From contig JASJZC010000007.1 in assembly GCA_037178855.1 (NCBI GenBank), forward strand, positions 806,001-870,000: a DNA stretch of 64,000 nt. Direction: 5' to 3'. The DNA is from Oscheius sp. JU75 (lineage: Eukaryota > Nematoda > Chromadorea > Rhabditida > Rhabditidae). Position 1 is the first letter of the stretch; every line of letters begins with the position of its first letter. Under the pieces are notes generated by a model. That model was not told the DNA's origin. It was given only the letters and a program-made list of their open reading frames with translations, and did no database searches. The position numbers were made by a program, and so were the translations under genes. Below are positions 1-11,574 of this stretch, piece after piece.

Positions 1-244
1 TAATGCAGCCCAAGCATTGACCAATAACAGATTTTTGAAAGTTGTTCAGCTCAGAGTCCTTGGTCACGAGGCGATATATTAAGAAAATATGAAGAGGGAT
101 TGCGAGAAAAAAGGACAAAACTGAAGGAAGGATAAAGGCAAAGAATAGCCAGCTACCGAAATAGTGATCAAAAAGCCTATCTTCCAAAGTAATGTCGAGA
201 AGCGATAGCAGCTTACGCAACACCGATCTTAATATTTCTAGCAT
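1..244 (-). CDS. 7TM receptor-like protein, N-terminal exon, cut by window edge
   Basis: The minus-strand frame is open from an ATG at 244-242 to the window edge, giving 81 residues. A hydrophobic stretch (residues about 33-57, containing AIPLHIFLIYRL) looks like TM1, followed by NNFQK and the start of a second hydrophobic segment. The same architecture and many identical residues (IPLHI, LIYRL, SELNNFQK) recur on the plus strand at 6767-7057, so the two are paralogues. The shape fits a nematode chemoreceptor, but the family cannot be assigned from one exon. The rest of the gene lies outside the window. Confidence 0.55.
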   Translation of the reverse strand, partial: MLEILRSVLRKLLSLLDITLEDRLFDHYFGSWLFFAFILPSVLSFFLAIPLHIFLIYRLVTKDSELNNFQKSVIGQCLGCI

Positions 245-725
245 CAAAGCAGCAGAAGTATACCGCGTTGAACAGCTTGAGATTGCGGAAACCAGATTAT
301 CGGTTATCTTAATGCACAAATGGGAAACTTTTCAGACTAACCCGTTCCAGTAAATTATCGTTAATTTTCAACGGAGATCATAGCGTAAGTGGCATACTGT
401 GCATTATTTTAAGAGCCGCTTTCCCGGCTTGCAAGATCGCGTTGATGTAAACTGTTCCATTCGAAAATGAGAAACCGGACGTAAATGTTCGTTTATGACG
501 TGATTAACAAGACCACTTAAACTTTCATCATTTTGCTACCTCTATTTAGTCACATTGTTTGGTCAGTCATTTATCCGAGAAAGGAGATCTGTACCAAAAG
601 ATATATGTTACCTTTTGTCTTGTCAAGCAAATTTTTTTTTCACTGAATGTCGTATATTGTCTTATTATTAGCGCTCGTCACAATCGGGAGCAAAATATTT
701 GTCTGCTTGCTTCTACCGTTTCGAA

Positions 726-765
726 AGAGAAAGTACAGCACGTTACTTTAGTTTTCTCCTTTCAG
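726..765 (+). repeat. 40-bp exact repeat, copy 1
   Basis: Forty bases ending in TTTTCTCCTTTCAG are identical to 6507-6546. The shared piece ends exactly at what looks like a splice acceptor, just upstream of the broken secreted-family copy here and of the truncated 7TM copy there. Flanking bases do not match on either side. Confidence 0.9.
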
Positions 766-773
766 TTTTAATA

Positions 774-1097
774 ATGAATGTAGACGGAGATCTTCATTGC
801 AGTCCTGAGGAATATCTAGGGATCCCAACAGAAGTCACTGAAAAAAATCATCGAAAACTCTCTGAGATTTTTTCTCATTCAATTCTTCCAGCTTGTTGTT
901 TTCAGCAAATTGCTCAGACGGCCAGTTTTCTTTGGACAGCCTCGGACGACAATAAATACCTTACCAAAAACAATGTGCTCGAAATTTCTCAAATTGGCAG
1001 TTCCCTTGTACCATACGAAACCAAAACTGAGAAGATCGGAGTCGTTTTCGATGAAAGGCTTCAAACAATGTCCAAGATGATATACAGACATTTTTAA
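774..1097 (+). pseudogene. Truncated copy of an unrecognised secreted protein family
   Basis: The frame encodes LHCSPEEY followed by an IAQTASFLW block, matching exons 1 and 2 of the paralogues at 1123-1776 (minus) and 2216-2854 (plus). Two defects suggest a dead copy. The first intron position reads GAG|ATTTTT instead of a GT donor, so it would be read through. The last exon (the W..P.EW block) is missing: the frame stops at 1097, next to the 3' end of the convergent minus-strand paralogue. No clean signal peptide is present. A non-functional relic is the simplest reading, and a short expressed product cannot be excluded. Confidence 0.5.
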
Positions 1098-1122
1098 GCA
1101 TTGCAAGCTTTTAAGGGTTTTT

Positions 1123-1776
1123 TTATTCAAACGAAGGTATTGTAGAGTTGTTAGCGACAGACCGCTGCCTAAATACATCATTCGTGAAACCTTCTAAAAG
1201 ATGGGCTACCCGAATGACCTGACTGATCATGTCTGCCTTCTCTTCTTCATTCTTGTACGACCATTCTTTCGGAAGATTCCAAGGCACACTGAATAGTCTG
1301 ACCATCATCGTCTGAATGTCAGCATCTGGGACACCGACCATCAGAAAAGTCTTGCTCCAGGCTTCAAATCTAATAGTTTCGTAGTAGGCAGAGTACAACG
1401 TCAGCTCCTAAAAGTTCAGGGTTTGGGATAGCAAATGTAATTACGTTATCTTGAACGCCACGCATTTCAGCGAGCACGGAAGAAATCTTGCCAACTTTTT
1501 GCTCAAAAACTTCTCGAGAACTGCCGATTCGAACTATCTGCAGCACACCAACTTTGGTAAGCCAGCTGCGTTCGCTTGCGACCGACCAGACCATATTGGC
1601 AGTGTGGGCAATTTCCTGTACCTTGATTATAAAAAAATAATAAGGCAAACCTTCGAAAGGTCTTCGATTACTTCCTCCGTGACAACAGATGGCAGTTCCG
1701 GATATTCGGCTGGTCCACAGTGAAGAGTAAAAGCGAGATGAAAGAGCCACAACCCCAAAAGTATCTTGGAAATCAT
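1123..1776 (-). CDS. Secreted protein of unrecognised nematode family, three exons
   Basis: Exons 1776-1651, 1615-1445 and 1407-1123 join in phase 0 to give 193 residues. The N-terminus (MISKILLGLWLFHLAFT) is a signal peptide directly followed by LHCGP. The introns are 35 and 37 bases, with donors GTTTG and GTAAT and acceptors ending CAG and TAG. The body is mostly charged and helical-looking, with a conserved VPW.LPKEW block near the C-terminus and a single conserved Cys after the signal peptide. Intron positions and phases are the same as in the plus-strand gene at 2216, so the two are true paralogues in opposite orientation. No domain family was recognised and function is unknown. Confidence 0.7.
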
Positions 1777-2215
1777 TGAAAGTTCGACTGTGTCGTTCGA
1801 GAAGACACCAGACAGGATTGTTGTGTCTTGTAGGAACCATAATATAGTCCAGCCTGTAAAACATTAATCGAAGAGGCAGAGAGAGGGGGCAAAAAGTGCA
1901 AATTGCTTACTCGAAAGTTTTGCAAAGAAGTACGAAAAAAAAAACGGTCAGAGCGTTATTTAGTTTAGAGACAAGTCCTATTGTGCTTGAGTCCAGTGCT
2001 AAGGACGGTATTATAGAGAAAATTTGAAATGCACGGTCGCATGGTAAAAATCAAAGAAATAACATATTGAGAATAGTTTGTTCATCATATTTCTACTTTT
2101 ATACACTTTTATGTCCTTCCACAACAAGGAATCATTTCCAGCCAACATGTTATTTGCTCGCCAATGACATTTGTACCAAAACTTTGCAATTCTGTGTCAT
2201 TCGACCACCCTAGCC

Positions 2216-2854
2216 ATGTTTCGGCTCCTAGTCCTGTTTTCGCTTCTCGGATATTGTTTTGGCCTCCAAATTCATTGTGGTCCTAAAAAGGTGCCAATTC
2301 CGCATGTTTTCATAGACCAACTGGTCAGAGATCTGGCTCTTGTGAGTTTTGTATTCATTAACTTTGTTGTAAACTGCTTAGGAAATGGTCAACGCTGCTG
2401 ATGACATCTGGGAAGTGAAGAAAAATGAAGGTTGGGTTCAAAAAGAATCAGTTTTCCGAATCGTAAACATCGCTGGATCAATGCATATACCCTGGGATGA
2501 CAGAATTTCCAGCGTAGCGTTTCTTTTTTCTGATATGAAAAAGCAAGAGATAAACGTGAGGGAAAAGTCAATAATTACAACCTTAAGTTCTAGGGAGTTA
2601 TCCTCTGGATGGCGGAGTTTGAATGCATTCGAGTAGAAAAGTGGGCGAAAATACTCACACTTCTGGGAGTCAGAGACGTAACCGGTCTTCTGGAAACGAT
2701 CATATCGTATCCTTGGGACCCTACCAAGGAATGGGATGCAAAGTCGCCAGAGATGAAAGGACGAACTGTTGCCTGGGCTATGAAGGTAGTTAAACTGGCT
2801 CCCAAGAGAAAACTGTTTTTAGAAAGAAATTTGTTTCTAACTGCAGTAATCTAG
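2216..2854 (+). CDS. Secreted protein, paralogue of the 1123-1776 gene
   Basis: Exons 2216-2341, 2382-2555 and 2594-2854 join in phase 0 to 186 residues. The signal peptide is MFRLLVLFSLLGYCFG, then LQIHCGP. Blocks shared with the opposite-strand gene include IHCGP, FRIVNIAGS against LQIVRIGSS, and YPWDPTKEW against VPWNLPKEW. AATAAA lies shortly after the stop in the 2860-2890 stretch. The three copies (one truncated) within 2.2 kb imply local duplication with inversion. The family is not recognised. Confidence 0.7.
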
Positions 2855-4550
2855 ACAATCAATAATCGAAATAAACATTTTATCGACAGCTTTCAATAGA
2901 TCATATCATTCCTTATCGTTCCCCGAGCCCCTACTTCTTGGAAGAAAACGCGGAGTGAACTGATCGTCTTTCGCATCCATCTTTCGTTGCTATCAATGGA
3001 ATGAGTGATAGGATAGAACAGTTTGTAGTGCAATGAATATGATTTTGACCAGCAATTTAAAAGAGGATGAAAATGGACATATTGGCAAAGTTTAAATCAT
3101 GAAGATAGCCATCACTAAACAGGGGGTTAATAACTTCAGGTGTACAACAACCAACAAAGCTTTAAAAGCGCTAAACTGCAGTCATTTAATACCCTGGTAT
3201 TCTTCATTAAATACAGAGAAAGTGTACTTCCTACTAATCAGTTCTTCAGACTTTATTCAATTCCTTCGTGAAGCTTTGTGCGCCGTTTTTCGGAGGCTGC
3301 TAACTGAGATGCAACACCAGTGTTAGTCCGCTCGACATCATGTCCCTATTTGTAGGAATCATTCTGCTCGAAGGATGGGGCTTGGAACAACTTAGATCAT
3401 TACAAGAAACCCATAAAAAAGAGTGAAAGCGTCAGCATCCGCGTTTTTTTCGGAGGCTGCTAATATACTGCACAATACTATGTAGGGTTTTGATAGCTTT
3501 ATCTCATTTTCTAGCTTGGATTCAAGATTATACGCCTCTTTGTTTAAATTCCTCCTGTTACGAACAGGGCGTATAATCCTATCTCCCAGTGCTAAATGGG
3601 AACGTTGTACATGCACAAGTAGTCACAAAACACAATTTAGGTATATGCCAACAATCAGCCCTTTGACTATTTTGTGAATGGACAAGACAAAGTTGTGAAT
3701 AAGTTGCAAATCACAAATATTGAGCTCTTGTCGATAAGGTCAAGTGGAATTGAATGCCTTGTCCATTGTAATAAACATTTTGTGAGAGGCCGCTTTGCTG
3801 CTAGTGAAAATAGAAAATGGTGAGAAAAGAACATTCATCAGTATCTTACTACAGCTTACTTGAAAAATGATGATACTTTCAATAAAAGGGTCTCGTAGAA
3901 GCCAATTGCACAGCAAATTAAGAATTTCATGATGAATAAAACCGGGAGATTGCAAATTTTAAAACAGTGACGTTCTTCTTTTTAACATTATATTTACTAA
4001 AACAATAAAACAGTTTCAACCTTCTTCAGAATCAGAAGAAGGCTTCTGGTGTCTATTTATTCCGCTTAAAACTATGACGTTTGGCATTTCTATGATAAAA
4101 TGTTTCTGCTGCTATTTCTACAGCACATCTAAAAAACATCTGCGATTCTGCTTCAAACGCAACGCGAACACTAACTTACGCGATGGTTTCAGTCAGAATG
4201 TCTGCTCGTCATGGTGTCCGTACAAGTGCTTCTCGGATCCTGTCAATATTAACATCCAAACGTGAAAAATTCTGATGATTTTTCATGAGCATGCGCAAAG
4301 CAAGAGATCCGGTGACACACCAGCTGTTGAGGAATTTGATTTTTATTTGACAGTAATAAATAAGAATTATGACACGTTAAGTATACTTTGTACCCGCAAT
4401 CTTCTTCGAATATCTGCTTCTACAGATGGGATCTTCGACATTGATCAAATGGATATTAAATGGAACTGTAATTGAAAACCGTTTGATGTTGATGAAAATT
4501 CCGGGCGGGATGGGTTTCACAATAGCGTACCTAAATAAGTGTTTTTCTCA
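2855..4550. other. No supported gene
   Basis: Only short unsupported frames are present. An 18-base piece, TTTTTCGGAGGCTGCTAA, occurs twice (around 3285 and 3446). Around 4196-4230 a piece resembles the GTCCGTCTGTCATGG head of the repeat at 36350. Confidence 0.5.
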
Positions 4551-6048
4551 TTAGAGCAGAACAAACCTTCTCTCCTGGACAGTCCTCCATAGGAACTCTA
4601 AAACTTCTTCTCTGTTCTGACCGAAATGAATCTGTAACTGAGACTGTTTAGAAGAGACACTATTCAATACCTCGGCATGCCATTGACACACGACAATTCC
4701 ATTCTGGTCCATAAAACCATTTCTGTAGCTCATTGGCAAAATTTCATGTTCCTTTGCGGCCAAATCAAGCCAGATAGCATCGTAGAGCTTTTTTTCTCTC
4801 CAGAGAGAAATCAAGGTCTCGAACTCTGGACGACCATACCAGCCTTCTGTTCTGTTTGCTAAAAAAGACTTTTAGAACTGTTTAGAGAAGACAAATTACG
4901 TTTCGGCCGGTCGATCATGTTATCTGTAGTAGGAATAGTTTTTTTTATATCGGATTGTTCATACCGGGCCATTGTGGCGTTGTCAAAAGGAAATCCTCCA
5001 GTGAACTCGGCAAAATCTTTTGTTCGTAGCTATAAAATAAGTTGTTTACACCGAAATTTTGTTTCTAAATGTTTTTTTGTACGAAATATTAGGAGGCAAC
5101 AAAAACTAGCGGCGAAACCGCAAACAGAAGTTCTTAATCTTATACAACTCTGTTCGACATCGTAGCTAGCAACAAAAGTAAATGATTGTTGTGCAAACTT
5201 TCGCTTTAGTGAAAATCAGGAGTGTTCTTCTTAAAGCCCTATTCTCTTCCCAGCGTACTGCAATGAAAAGGGTTGCCGCTGGTTTTTCAAGCGGCAAAAA
5301 ACCCGTCCCGAACACCCTTTTTCGGCTAGCCTCCGCACATGGTCAAATCAAGGACCTTATGCGTATGTACGACCACTCACAAGTGGATAAATCCAAAAGA
5401 ATCTTACCTTGTGAACGTTTTTTACCACAGCATTGTCTAATCCTTGGCCGAATGCCAAGATACTGGATTTGAACTCGGTCTTATTCTCCATCTGAAATCA
5501 AACCTTCAATGGAAAACCTAAAAATTTTGAACCTTTTTAACTGCAACACGAACAATTTCCTTGTTCCATTTAATGTCGATAATATTCAAATTGAAAATCA
5601 GATTTTTCTCACAATGGAGAAGAACAGTTGGCCATTTGATCCAACTCTAAACATCTTACGTTTAGATATTGGGGCCTTCTACTTACCTCATTTGTCATCA
5701 GTTCAACATTTTGTACAACACAGTTTCGCCAATCTTCATAAGGATGACCCGTGTCATTCAATGGTATTATTGTTGCCTTCTGGAAAATAGAAATTGCGTA
5801 AACGTATAGAAACAAATGACAGCAACAGGTTTCCTAATGAAAAATTCAATCAAGACCATAGCTGGTAAATGTTGCCTTCCAAGAATGCATGATGCAGGAA
5901 AGATTAAATATTTATAACCTACTTTGAGGATTCCTGCAAAAAGTTTTAGAAAACTCACTTCTCGTAATGACTGAATTAACATAAGAGCTGGGAAAAATGC
6001 TGCAAGTATTCCAAGAGCTGCAAAGTATGCCGAGCGTTTTGTGGCCAT
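4551..6048 (-). CDS. FkbM-type methyltransferase-like gene, model incomplete, possibly decayed
   Basis: The start at 6048 directly follows TTATTTTTCAG, a likely spliced-leader acceptor. The first exon (6048-5959) gives a signal-anchor (MATKRSAYFAALGILAAFF). Further exons include 5779-5687 (DDWRNC-like DTGHPYEDWRNC block), about 5491-5405 (ILAFGQGLDNAVVK), about 5035-4912 and the last exon ending at 4551. The C-terminal exons carry WYGRPEFETL, YDAIWLDLAAKEHEILP and GIVVCQWHAEVL, which match the WLD.E..E..ILP and CQ...E pattern of nematode Methyltransf_21 (FkbM) proteins. I could not find the middle exon expected to hold the GADP-type motif, and one inter-exon stretch contains stops. The acidic residue usually seen after WLD.E is replaced by Ala-Lys. 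It is therefore either an incompletely modelled gene or a pseudogene. Confidence 0.45.
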
Positions 6049-6506
6049 CTGAAAAATAAGATCTCTCAAAAAAGGAAATTGATTATAATGAAAATTATGT
6101 GGGAACGGGATTTGGCGCTTAAAAGCCCACACAAGCATGCAGATATTCTCTCTCCCCGTCTTTTTCATCCCGCCCTTCAAACTGGCATGCGTCAGCGGGA
6201 GATGCGCGAGAAAGCGGTTTAATGATGAAGAATAAGTCGGGAACAAAAGTGGCTGCTAGATAGATTTGTGCAGCTTTTTAGCTTGTGAAGAAATAGAAAC
6301 ATGTGAAAGACGGCCAGCCAAGGTGACTGTTTATAGTTAGCCTCTAGGCATGTTTCAACCAGTTCCCAGAAACATGTTGGAAGTTGCTATAAAGGCGCCT
6401 TAATCTGTTGCCCTTAGAAAAACAATGGGATAACTGGTCAGCAGAGAGATCACACTGACAGGGGCTAGTTGCAACCTGATAGATCACAGCTTGTATTTAC
6501 GTTGTT

Positions 6507-6546
6507 AGAGAAAGTACAGCACGTTACTTTAGTTTTCTCCTTTCAG
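6507..6546 (+). repeat. 40-bp exact repeat, copy 2
   Basis: Identical to 726-765. It lies about 220 bases upstream of the truncated 7TM copy at 6767. Confidence 0.9.
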
Positions 6547-6766
6547 CTGACTGACGAGCAATAACTCTGTGATTGATAACAACAGATTCGTTTTTGGGAT
6601 TAGAGTATTTCTGACTCTAGTTACAATATGGACTTCCTCCGAGTACTTTACTTTTTATTCATGTTAATGTACTTTTTAATTAATCGCACAAGCTAGTTCG
6701 AGATTAAGATGTTAGTAACAAGGTTTCGTCTGATTTCATTCCTGTACTCAAAGTTTCATTTGCGGC

Positions 6767-7057
6767 ATGTTGGAAGAATTGGGAACGGTGCTTCGAGAAG
6801 TTCTGGCAACTGTTAGCATTTCTTTGGACAACACGGTTTTCGATAAACACATTAGTAGCTGGCAGGCGATCCTCTTAGTTACACTTCCTCCTCAAATTTA
6901 CCGTTTCTTTGCTATCCCATTGCATATTTTATTAATATATCGTCTTTTGACAACAAATTCCGAGCTCAACAACTTTCAAAAGTTTGTTATGGTTCAATGT
7001 TTTGGCTCTATTGTACAGGTTCTTAGTAATGTTTTTGTTTATTTTTCTGATAAATGA
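6767..7057 (+). pseudogene. Truncated 7TM receptor copy (TM1-TM2 exon only)
   Basis: The frame (MLEELGTVLREVL...) is the paralogue of the edge gene at 1-244, with IPLHILLIYRLL and SELNNFQK conserved. A donor-like CAG|GTTCTTAG occurs after TM2, near 7018. No later exons with transmembrane character could be found in the next 2 kb on this strand, so only the first exon seems to have been duplicated here. It could be the first exon of a gene with a long intron, but nothing downstream supports that. Confidence 0.45.
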
Positions 7058-9447
7058 AATGTTTCGCTGAGACAAATCTAAAGGCGAGGATAGCCTTCTA
7101 CTTTCTTCACTTCTCCCATTGACATTGAGGTGTGTGAAAAAAGGAGAAGGCTCCACGTGTTTACTACAAAACAAGTATATTTAACCAAACGAAAATGAAA
7201 AGACAAATTGAAAAGAACGGTAAAAGGTTGCGTGAAACAGTTATTGACACCTAGTAGAGTTCTATCAAATGAATCAGGTCTAGCCAATGGCTCAGCGGAT
7301 AAAGTATATTTCGGGTTAAAGAAATTCACGTTTAAGTCTAGGTTGTTCTGAGCACTACCTTCCTTTCCAAAACTGACCAAAAGAAACGGACCACGCTAAA
7401 ATAACGTGCATGTAAGAAACAAAAATTAATTACGTTGATAAATGAGAAAGAACACTTCGGAATGGTTCAAAATACTAGCTGTGGCGCTGTGTCGCATTCT
7501 TGATCTCATTTATATCAGCGTTGCTTCACAAGTATACTGGTATCACCAAAAAACTAGGTGGCAATCAAAAATACTTTTACAGATTGTAAACGTCTAAGTC
7601 TACAACCTCTAGTATCTGGCATAAAAACATGATACTATGTATCGGGTCTGTTCAAAACGCCACTTTCTCCGGCCCAAATGGCTGGAACACTCAGATGCGC
7701 TTTCTAATGTGGCTCCGCCACAGCAAGCATGATAAATGTTTCTTCCACCAATATCAAATCTCACATTTGTTATTTATTAGCACTGGAGGGACACTCGTAG
7801 GGTTTACACCAAACTCTTATCACTTGCAATTCCCTTATCAGCATGAGCTCAAATACAAGAAAATATTATCGATTACGTAGTTGCTCCTTTTCTGCTAGTT
7901 TGCAAGTACGTACTGAAAAAGTTAACGGAACGGTGTGAAAACCTCAGACATGATTGTGCTTTCTTTTCGCTTCGAAATACTTGTGACTGTACCTATACGC
8001 AAAATCCTGGTTGAGTTATATGATGCTTCTACGGTTTAGTATGAACACAACTGCTCTGCAAGCCTACATTTTAAATCTTTTCAATGCTGCAAAGCTGAAA
8101 AATTGAAAACGACAATGAAAGTCGGAGAATGAAATGGTTTATATGTACCATGGTAAAATATGACACATGAGCGAAGACCTGCAATTGACCATTATTAAGA
8201 AGACGTAAGATAGTGCGAAGGGCATTGGAATATGACTGTCGAGAGGTGGAGAAAGTATAAGGCTATCGTCGTGGAACATTTCGGTCATCGTACCAGTCAT
8301 CATGGTCACCGGAAATTTCAATGTCAGGAACAGAAGTTTGAAGTCGGAAGAGAACTGCGCACTGCATTGAAGAAGAAGAATGCTAGATTGTTGGCAGATA
8401 GTTTTTCCATCTTTCAAACCCTTTTAAATTACACTACGTTGGTGAGAAAGTTTTACTCACTACTCTACAAGGCATATTTCGCACCGGTCTGAAATTGAGG
8501 AAGGTGCTCCGCAGAGAATCAGAAATTGGACAAAATAGTATCTGTTTCACACCGGTTAGCATAATCTCAATTACGCAATGTGGTACTCAGCTTGAGCACA
8601 CTATTCGTGTTATCAATGTGTCAGTGTAGATGCCTGTGTATTACTGTCGATTGTAGTGGGTGGCTCTGGTGCTATTGTTGTTGGGAAGACCTTATAAAGC
8701 CACAAGTGGTACAATATATCCTACGCGACAAGTGTTAGATCTCCAACTAAACCGAACATGGATAGGATTATCCAGATCAGTTCTGTTAAATCTAAACATT
8801 AACAAATACTAGCCTAGCTCTGGCATTAGAATCACAACCTAGTTTTCACCTGCTCTAAAAGGTGATCTTTGCTCCGTCCCGTGAACCTACCGCTTTAAAG
8901 TTCCATGAAGACGATAAACATAGATAAGTTATACCCATGTTCCCAAATATTCCCTTCCGCCCGTTCCAAATCGGCAACTTTTCTATCTGTGTCGGAGATC
9001 TATGGCGGTTCAGCAGTATCGAGGCCGACTAATTAATAATATCTGTGTAAAAACAGTATAGATGTTTATCCAGTCAGATATCTGCTTTTTTATTAAATTT
9101 TTAATTCAAAAAAGACCTGGTGTTACTCGCATGCCATTTTGCGTTATACGATATTACTTTTCGACTAGGTTCATTATCCCAAATTTGGAAGACTAATTTC
9201 ATACCATTGAAAATTCAATCCAATTAACCTAATCAGTCTTAAGCTACCATCCCTCAATATTTAAAAAGCACACCGAAGTTGTGCTTTTTCTAACAAATGT
9301 TTTCCAAGGACACGCCGACAGAGAGTTGATGGATTCGTCCGCTATCTTCACACCTTTCTCTTTTACCTGTCCGATTCCAGCTGGTCTGTCTAACAGAGAT
9401 TTATCTTCACTTCGCTACTGATTTATTTCGTTGTAACAATTAAAACT
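7058..9447. other. No supported gene; weak frames only
   Basis: Open frames on both strands between 7078 and 8492 lack splice-supported extensions or known motifs. A weak tRNA-like A-box (TGGCTCAGCGGAT near 7288) has no good B-box. Nothing convincing was seen between 8500 and 9447. Confidence 0.5.
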
Positions 9448-11574
9448 ATGACTCTTTACTGGCTACTTTTGTTACAAGTTGCTACGCTTCATGGCTTTGT
9501 CGACTTGCTCATCCGTAAGAAAGAAGTTCTGAGAACTCATGGTAAGTACACGGTTTGAAAAGTGTTTGGATGTGTTCTTTCCGACCTGCTAGCGTTAAAC
9601 AGCCCCCGCCATTTGTACTTTTGCGAGAAAGTGCGTTGTCGTGCCGTCGATAGCTCAGTTGGTAGAGCGGAGGACTGTAGTCTGTTCAGCTATCCTTAGG
9701 TCACTGGTTCGAATCCGGTTCGACGGAGTCTTTTTTGCTTTTTTACTTTCGTCGAATTATGCAAATATTATCATTCTATTTCTTTACGCTTTTTGCAAAA
9801 AATATAAGGATGTAAGACCTAACTTGCTCGAAAAAATGGCAACTTTAGGAATTGGAGCAGAAATAAACTATATCGCAAATGGAACTGTTAATCCCTTCGC
9901 CTCTAGTCATTTTTTCAAGATTGGGGAAAGTGTAGATCACTTGGACTTTGCTTGGAACACCTCGGAAGAAGTAAGCATATAACAGTAAAGTTCAAACTCT
10001 TTTCAGGTGCTTTATCATGTTAGCGTTGCACAAGTCAATTTAGCAGAACGAGGTTTAAAGTTAGAATTCTCAAGCAATGGAATTCTGCCAAAAAGAAGGA
10101 ATAGAGATGGTTTGCCAATCTCTGACCGTATTAATTAAAATTTCCGGTTTCCGAATAAACTATACCTGCTCCATTGACAAACAGTGGACCTTCATCTTCA
10201 CTCTCAAACTAACGTTTTTCAACGTTCTAACGACTGAAGCTTTGAAATTGGAACTGCATCAAGAGAAAACCTGTAATCCTGAACTATACACGACTGAGAT
10301 CAAAAAGAAAGAACACTCTGTGGAATTTGGATGTGTTTTTGCAGGTAAGAGTCAAATGGTGACCATAATTGTACTTTTGAGGAGCATTATTTATCGCGAT
10401 TGTTGTATTTCTACTCTTGTGTTTGGTTAATATCGCGAGAAAAAAGAAGTTTCACTCTGAAAGATTACTACAGTTTTCAGGTAAGTGACCTTAAAAGTAT
10501 CTTCGCATTCTTTTAAAGATTTCACTGCTTTGAGCAGACCTTACAAAACTGAGTATAAACGTGTCCGTCTGTCTGTCGGATCGTAAGTACGCGCCATAAC
10601 TCCGCGGTTAGCGCGCTGGGCAATGAATCGGAGCTACCTGGCTTCGATTCCCACTGATGTTTTCGGGTCTGAAAGGGCGGCAAAGCCGTCGTATACGGCT
10701 GCTTAGCTAGTGGTTTACAAGTTTTCTAATTTGTCCAACTTATTTAAAATAATACAGATTCAGACTCGTCTTACTCGTCCATATCTCACGAACATCGCTA
10801 CTATACTCCGTATAACTCTGCTTTAACCGACACGTCTTCATTTAATCTTGTATGTTCGAGCCATGGTTAGAAAATTGTTCTGCACTTCTGAATATAGCTT
10901 TAGCTTTACTGAAAAACTGGCAGTCACCGTCTGACACGAGAAAATACCGATATGCTTCTATCCGGAAGAATGACCTACAGCTGGGTACTAAAGACAAGAC
11001 GAATGCTTTTAGTTTTTCCAAAGCTGGTATTTTTTGTTTCCAACTGCTCTCTTTATTAAAACAGCTACAAGCTCCACATCTATTTCAGTTCTGGACCACA
11101 GTTCGTCTGTGCTCTTCTATAGTTCAAGTAAACTGCTCGGATTTGCCAAAACAGAAAAAGTTTCAGCCCCTTCTAGTCTAACATCAACCGTGCTGTTCTC
11201 CAAAGATTCATTGGAAAGTTCCACTTCGAGCTCGCTGTTTACAGAAGATTCGATTGAAGCCTACAGAAAATCCAACCAAGATATGATTGCTCGTAAGTCG
11301 TTCTATTCATCCAAATTACGCTTTTAACAGTTGTTGTGTTTATCCTTTTAGCCCCATGCTCGCCGGAACTACCAGAAACTAATGCTACCCGCGTTGACAT
11401 ATATGCTGTCCCACATCGAAGGATCAAAAACCAAAAACAGAGGACCTTTCCTGGAATGCCAAAAAGTAAGCCAAAGCTAAATTTCACCCGTATTTTCAAA
11501 GAACTATTACAGAATCAAGTGGCAAAATTATCATATTAGCACCGGGCGCAACGTCTATTAGAGCAAACGCATAA
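9448..11574 (+). CDS. WIF-domain single-pass receptor (Ryk/LIN-18-like) without kinase domain
   Basis: Exons 9448-9541, 9849-9970, 10007-10109, 10147-10344, 10382-10480, 10758-10849, 10924-11026, 11089-11292, 11352-11465 and 11513-11574 give about 396 residues in consistent phase. Residues 1-16 are a signal peptide. A WIF domain follows (FAWNTSEEVLYHVSV, GILPKRRNRDGFRINYTCS, EKTCNPEL). A TM segment (ALFIAIVVFLLLCLV) and a basic stop-transfer (ARKKK) come next, then a Ser-rich tail of about 200 residues. WIF binds Wnt in the Ryk family. No kinase motifs occur before the stop, and AATAAA follows at 11590. The intron 10110-10146 ends TTTCCG instead of TTTCAG, although phase and WIF spacing demand removal there. 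That is either a splice-site mutation, a sequence error or decay. Confidence 0.65.
9644..9727 (+). tRNA. tRNA-Tyr (GTA) with intron
   Basis: Acceptor CCGTCGA pairs with TCGACGG, discriminator A. D-arm TAGCTCAGTTGGTAGAGC, anticodon GTA at 9677-9679, and a short intron (TCTGTTCAGCTA region) just 3' of the anticodon, as usual for tRNA-Tyr. T-arm GGTTCGAATCC. It lies in the first intron of the WIF receptor gene, same strand. Confidence 0.93.
10586..10700 (+). repeat. tRNA-derived (SINE-like) repeat with GGCAAAGCC palindrome
   Basis: An A-box-like GGTTAGCGCGCTGGG and a B-box-like GGCTTCGATTCCC are spaced as in a tRNA but without a foldable cloverleaf. Downstream lies CGGCAAAGCCG (10678-10688), a short palindrome that also occurs at 14639 and 32599. 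It sits in an intron of the WIF receptor gene, preceded by GTCCGTCTGTCTGTC. Confidence 0.5.

Noticed and set aside
7265-7345. tRNA-like stretch (GGCTCAGCGGAT...GTTTAAGTCTAGG)
   Set aside because: B-box is poor and no cloverleaf can be drawn.
8139-8492. Overlapping frames on both strands, the minus one with a hydrophobic end
   Set aside because: No start context, splice partner or family resemblance; not enough for a gene.
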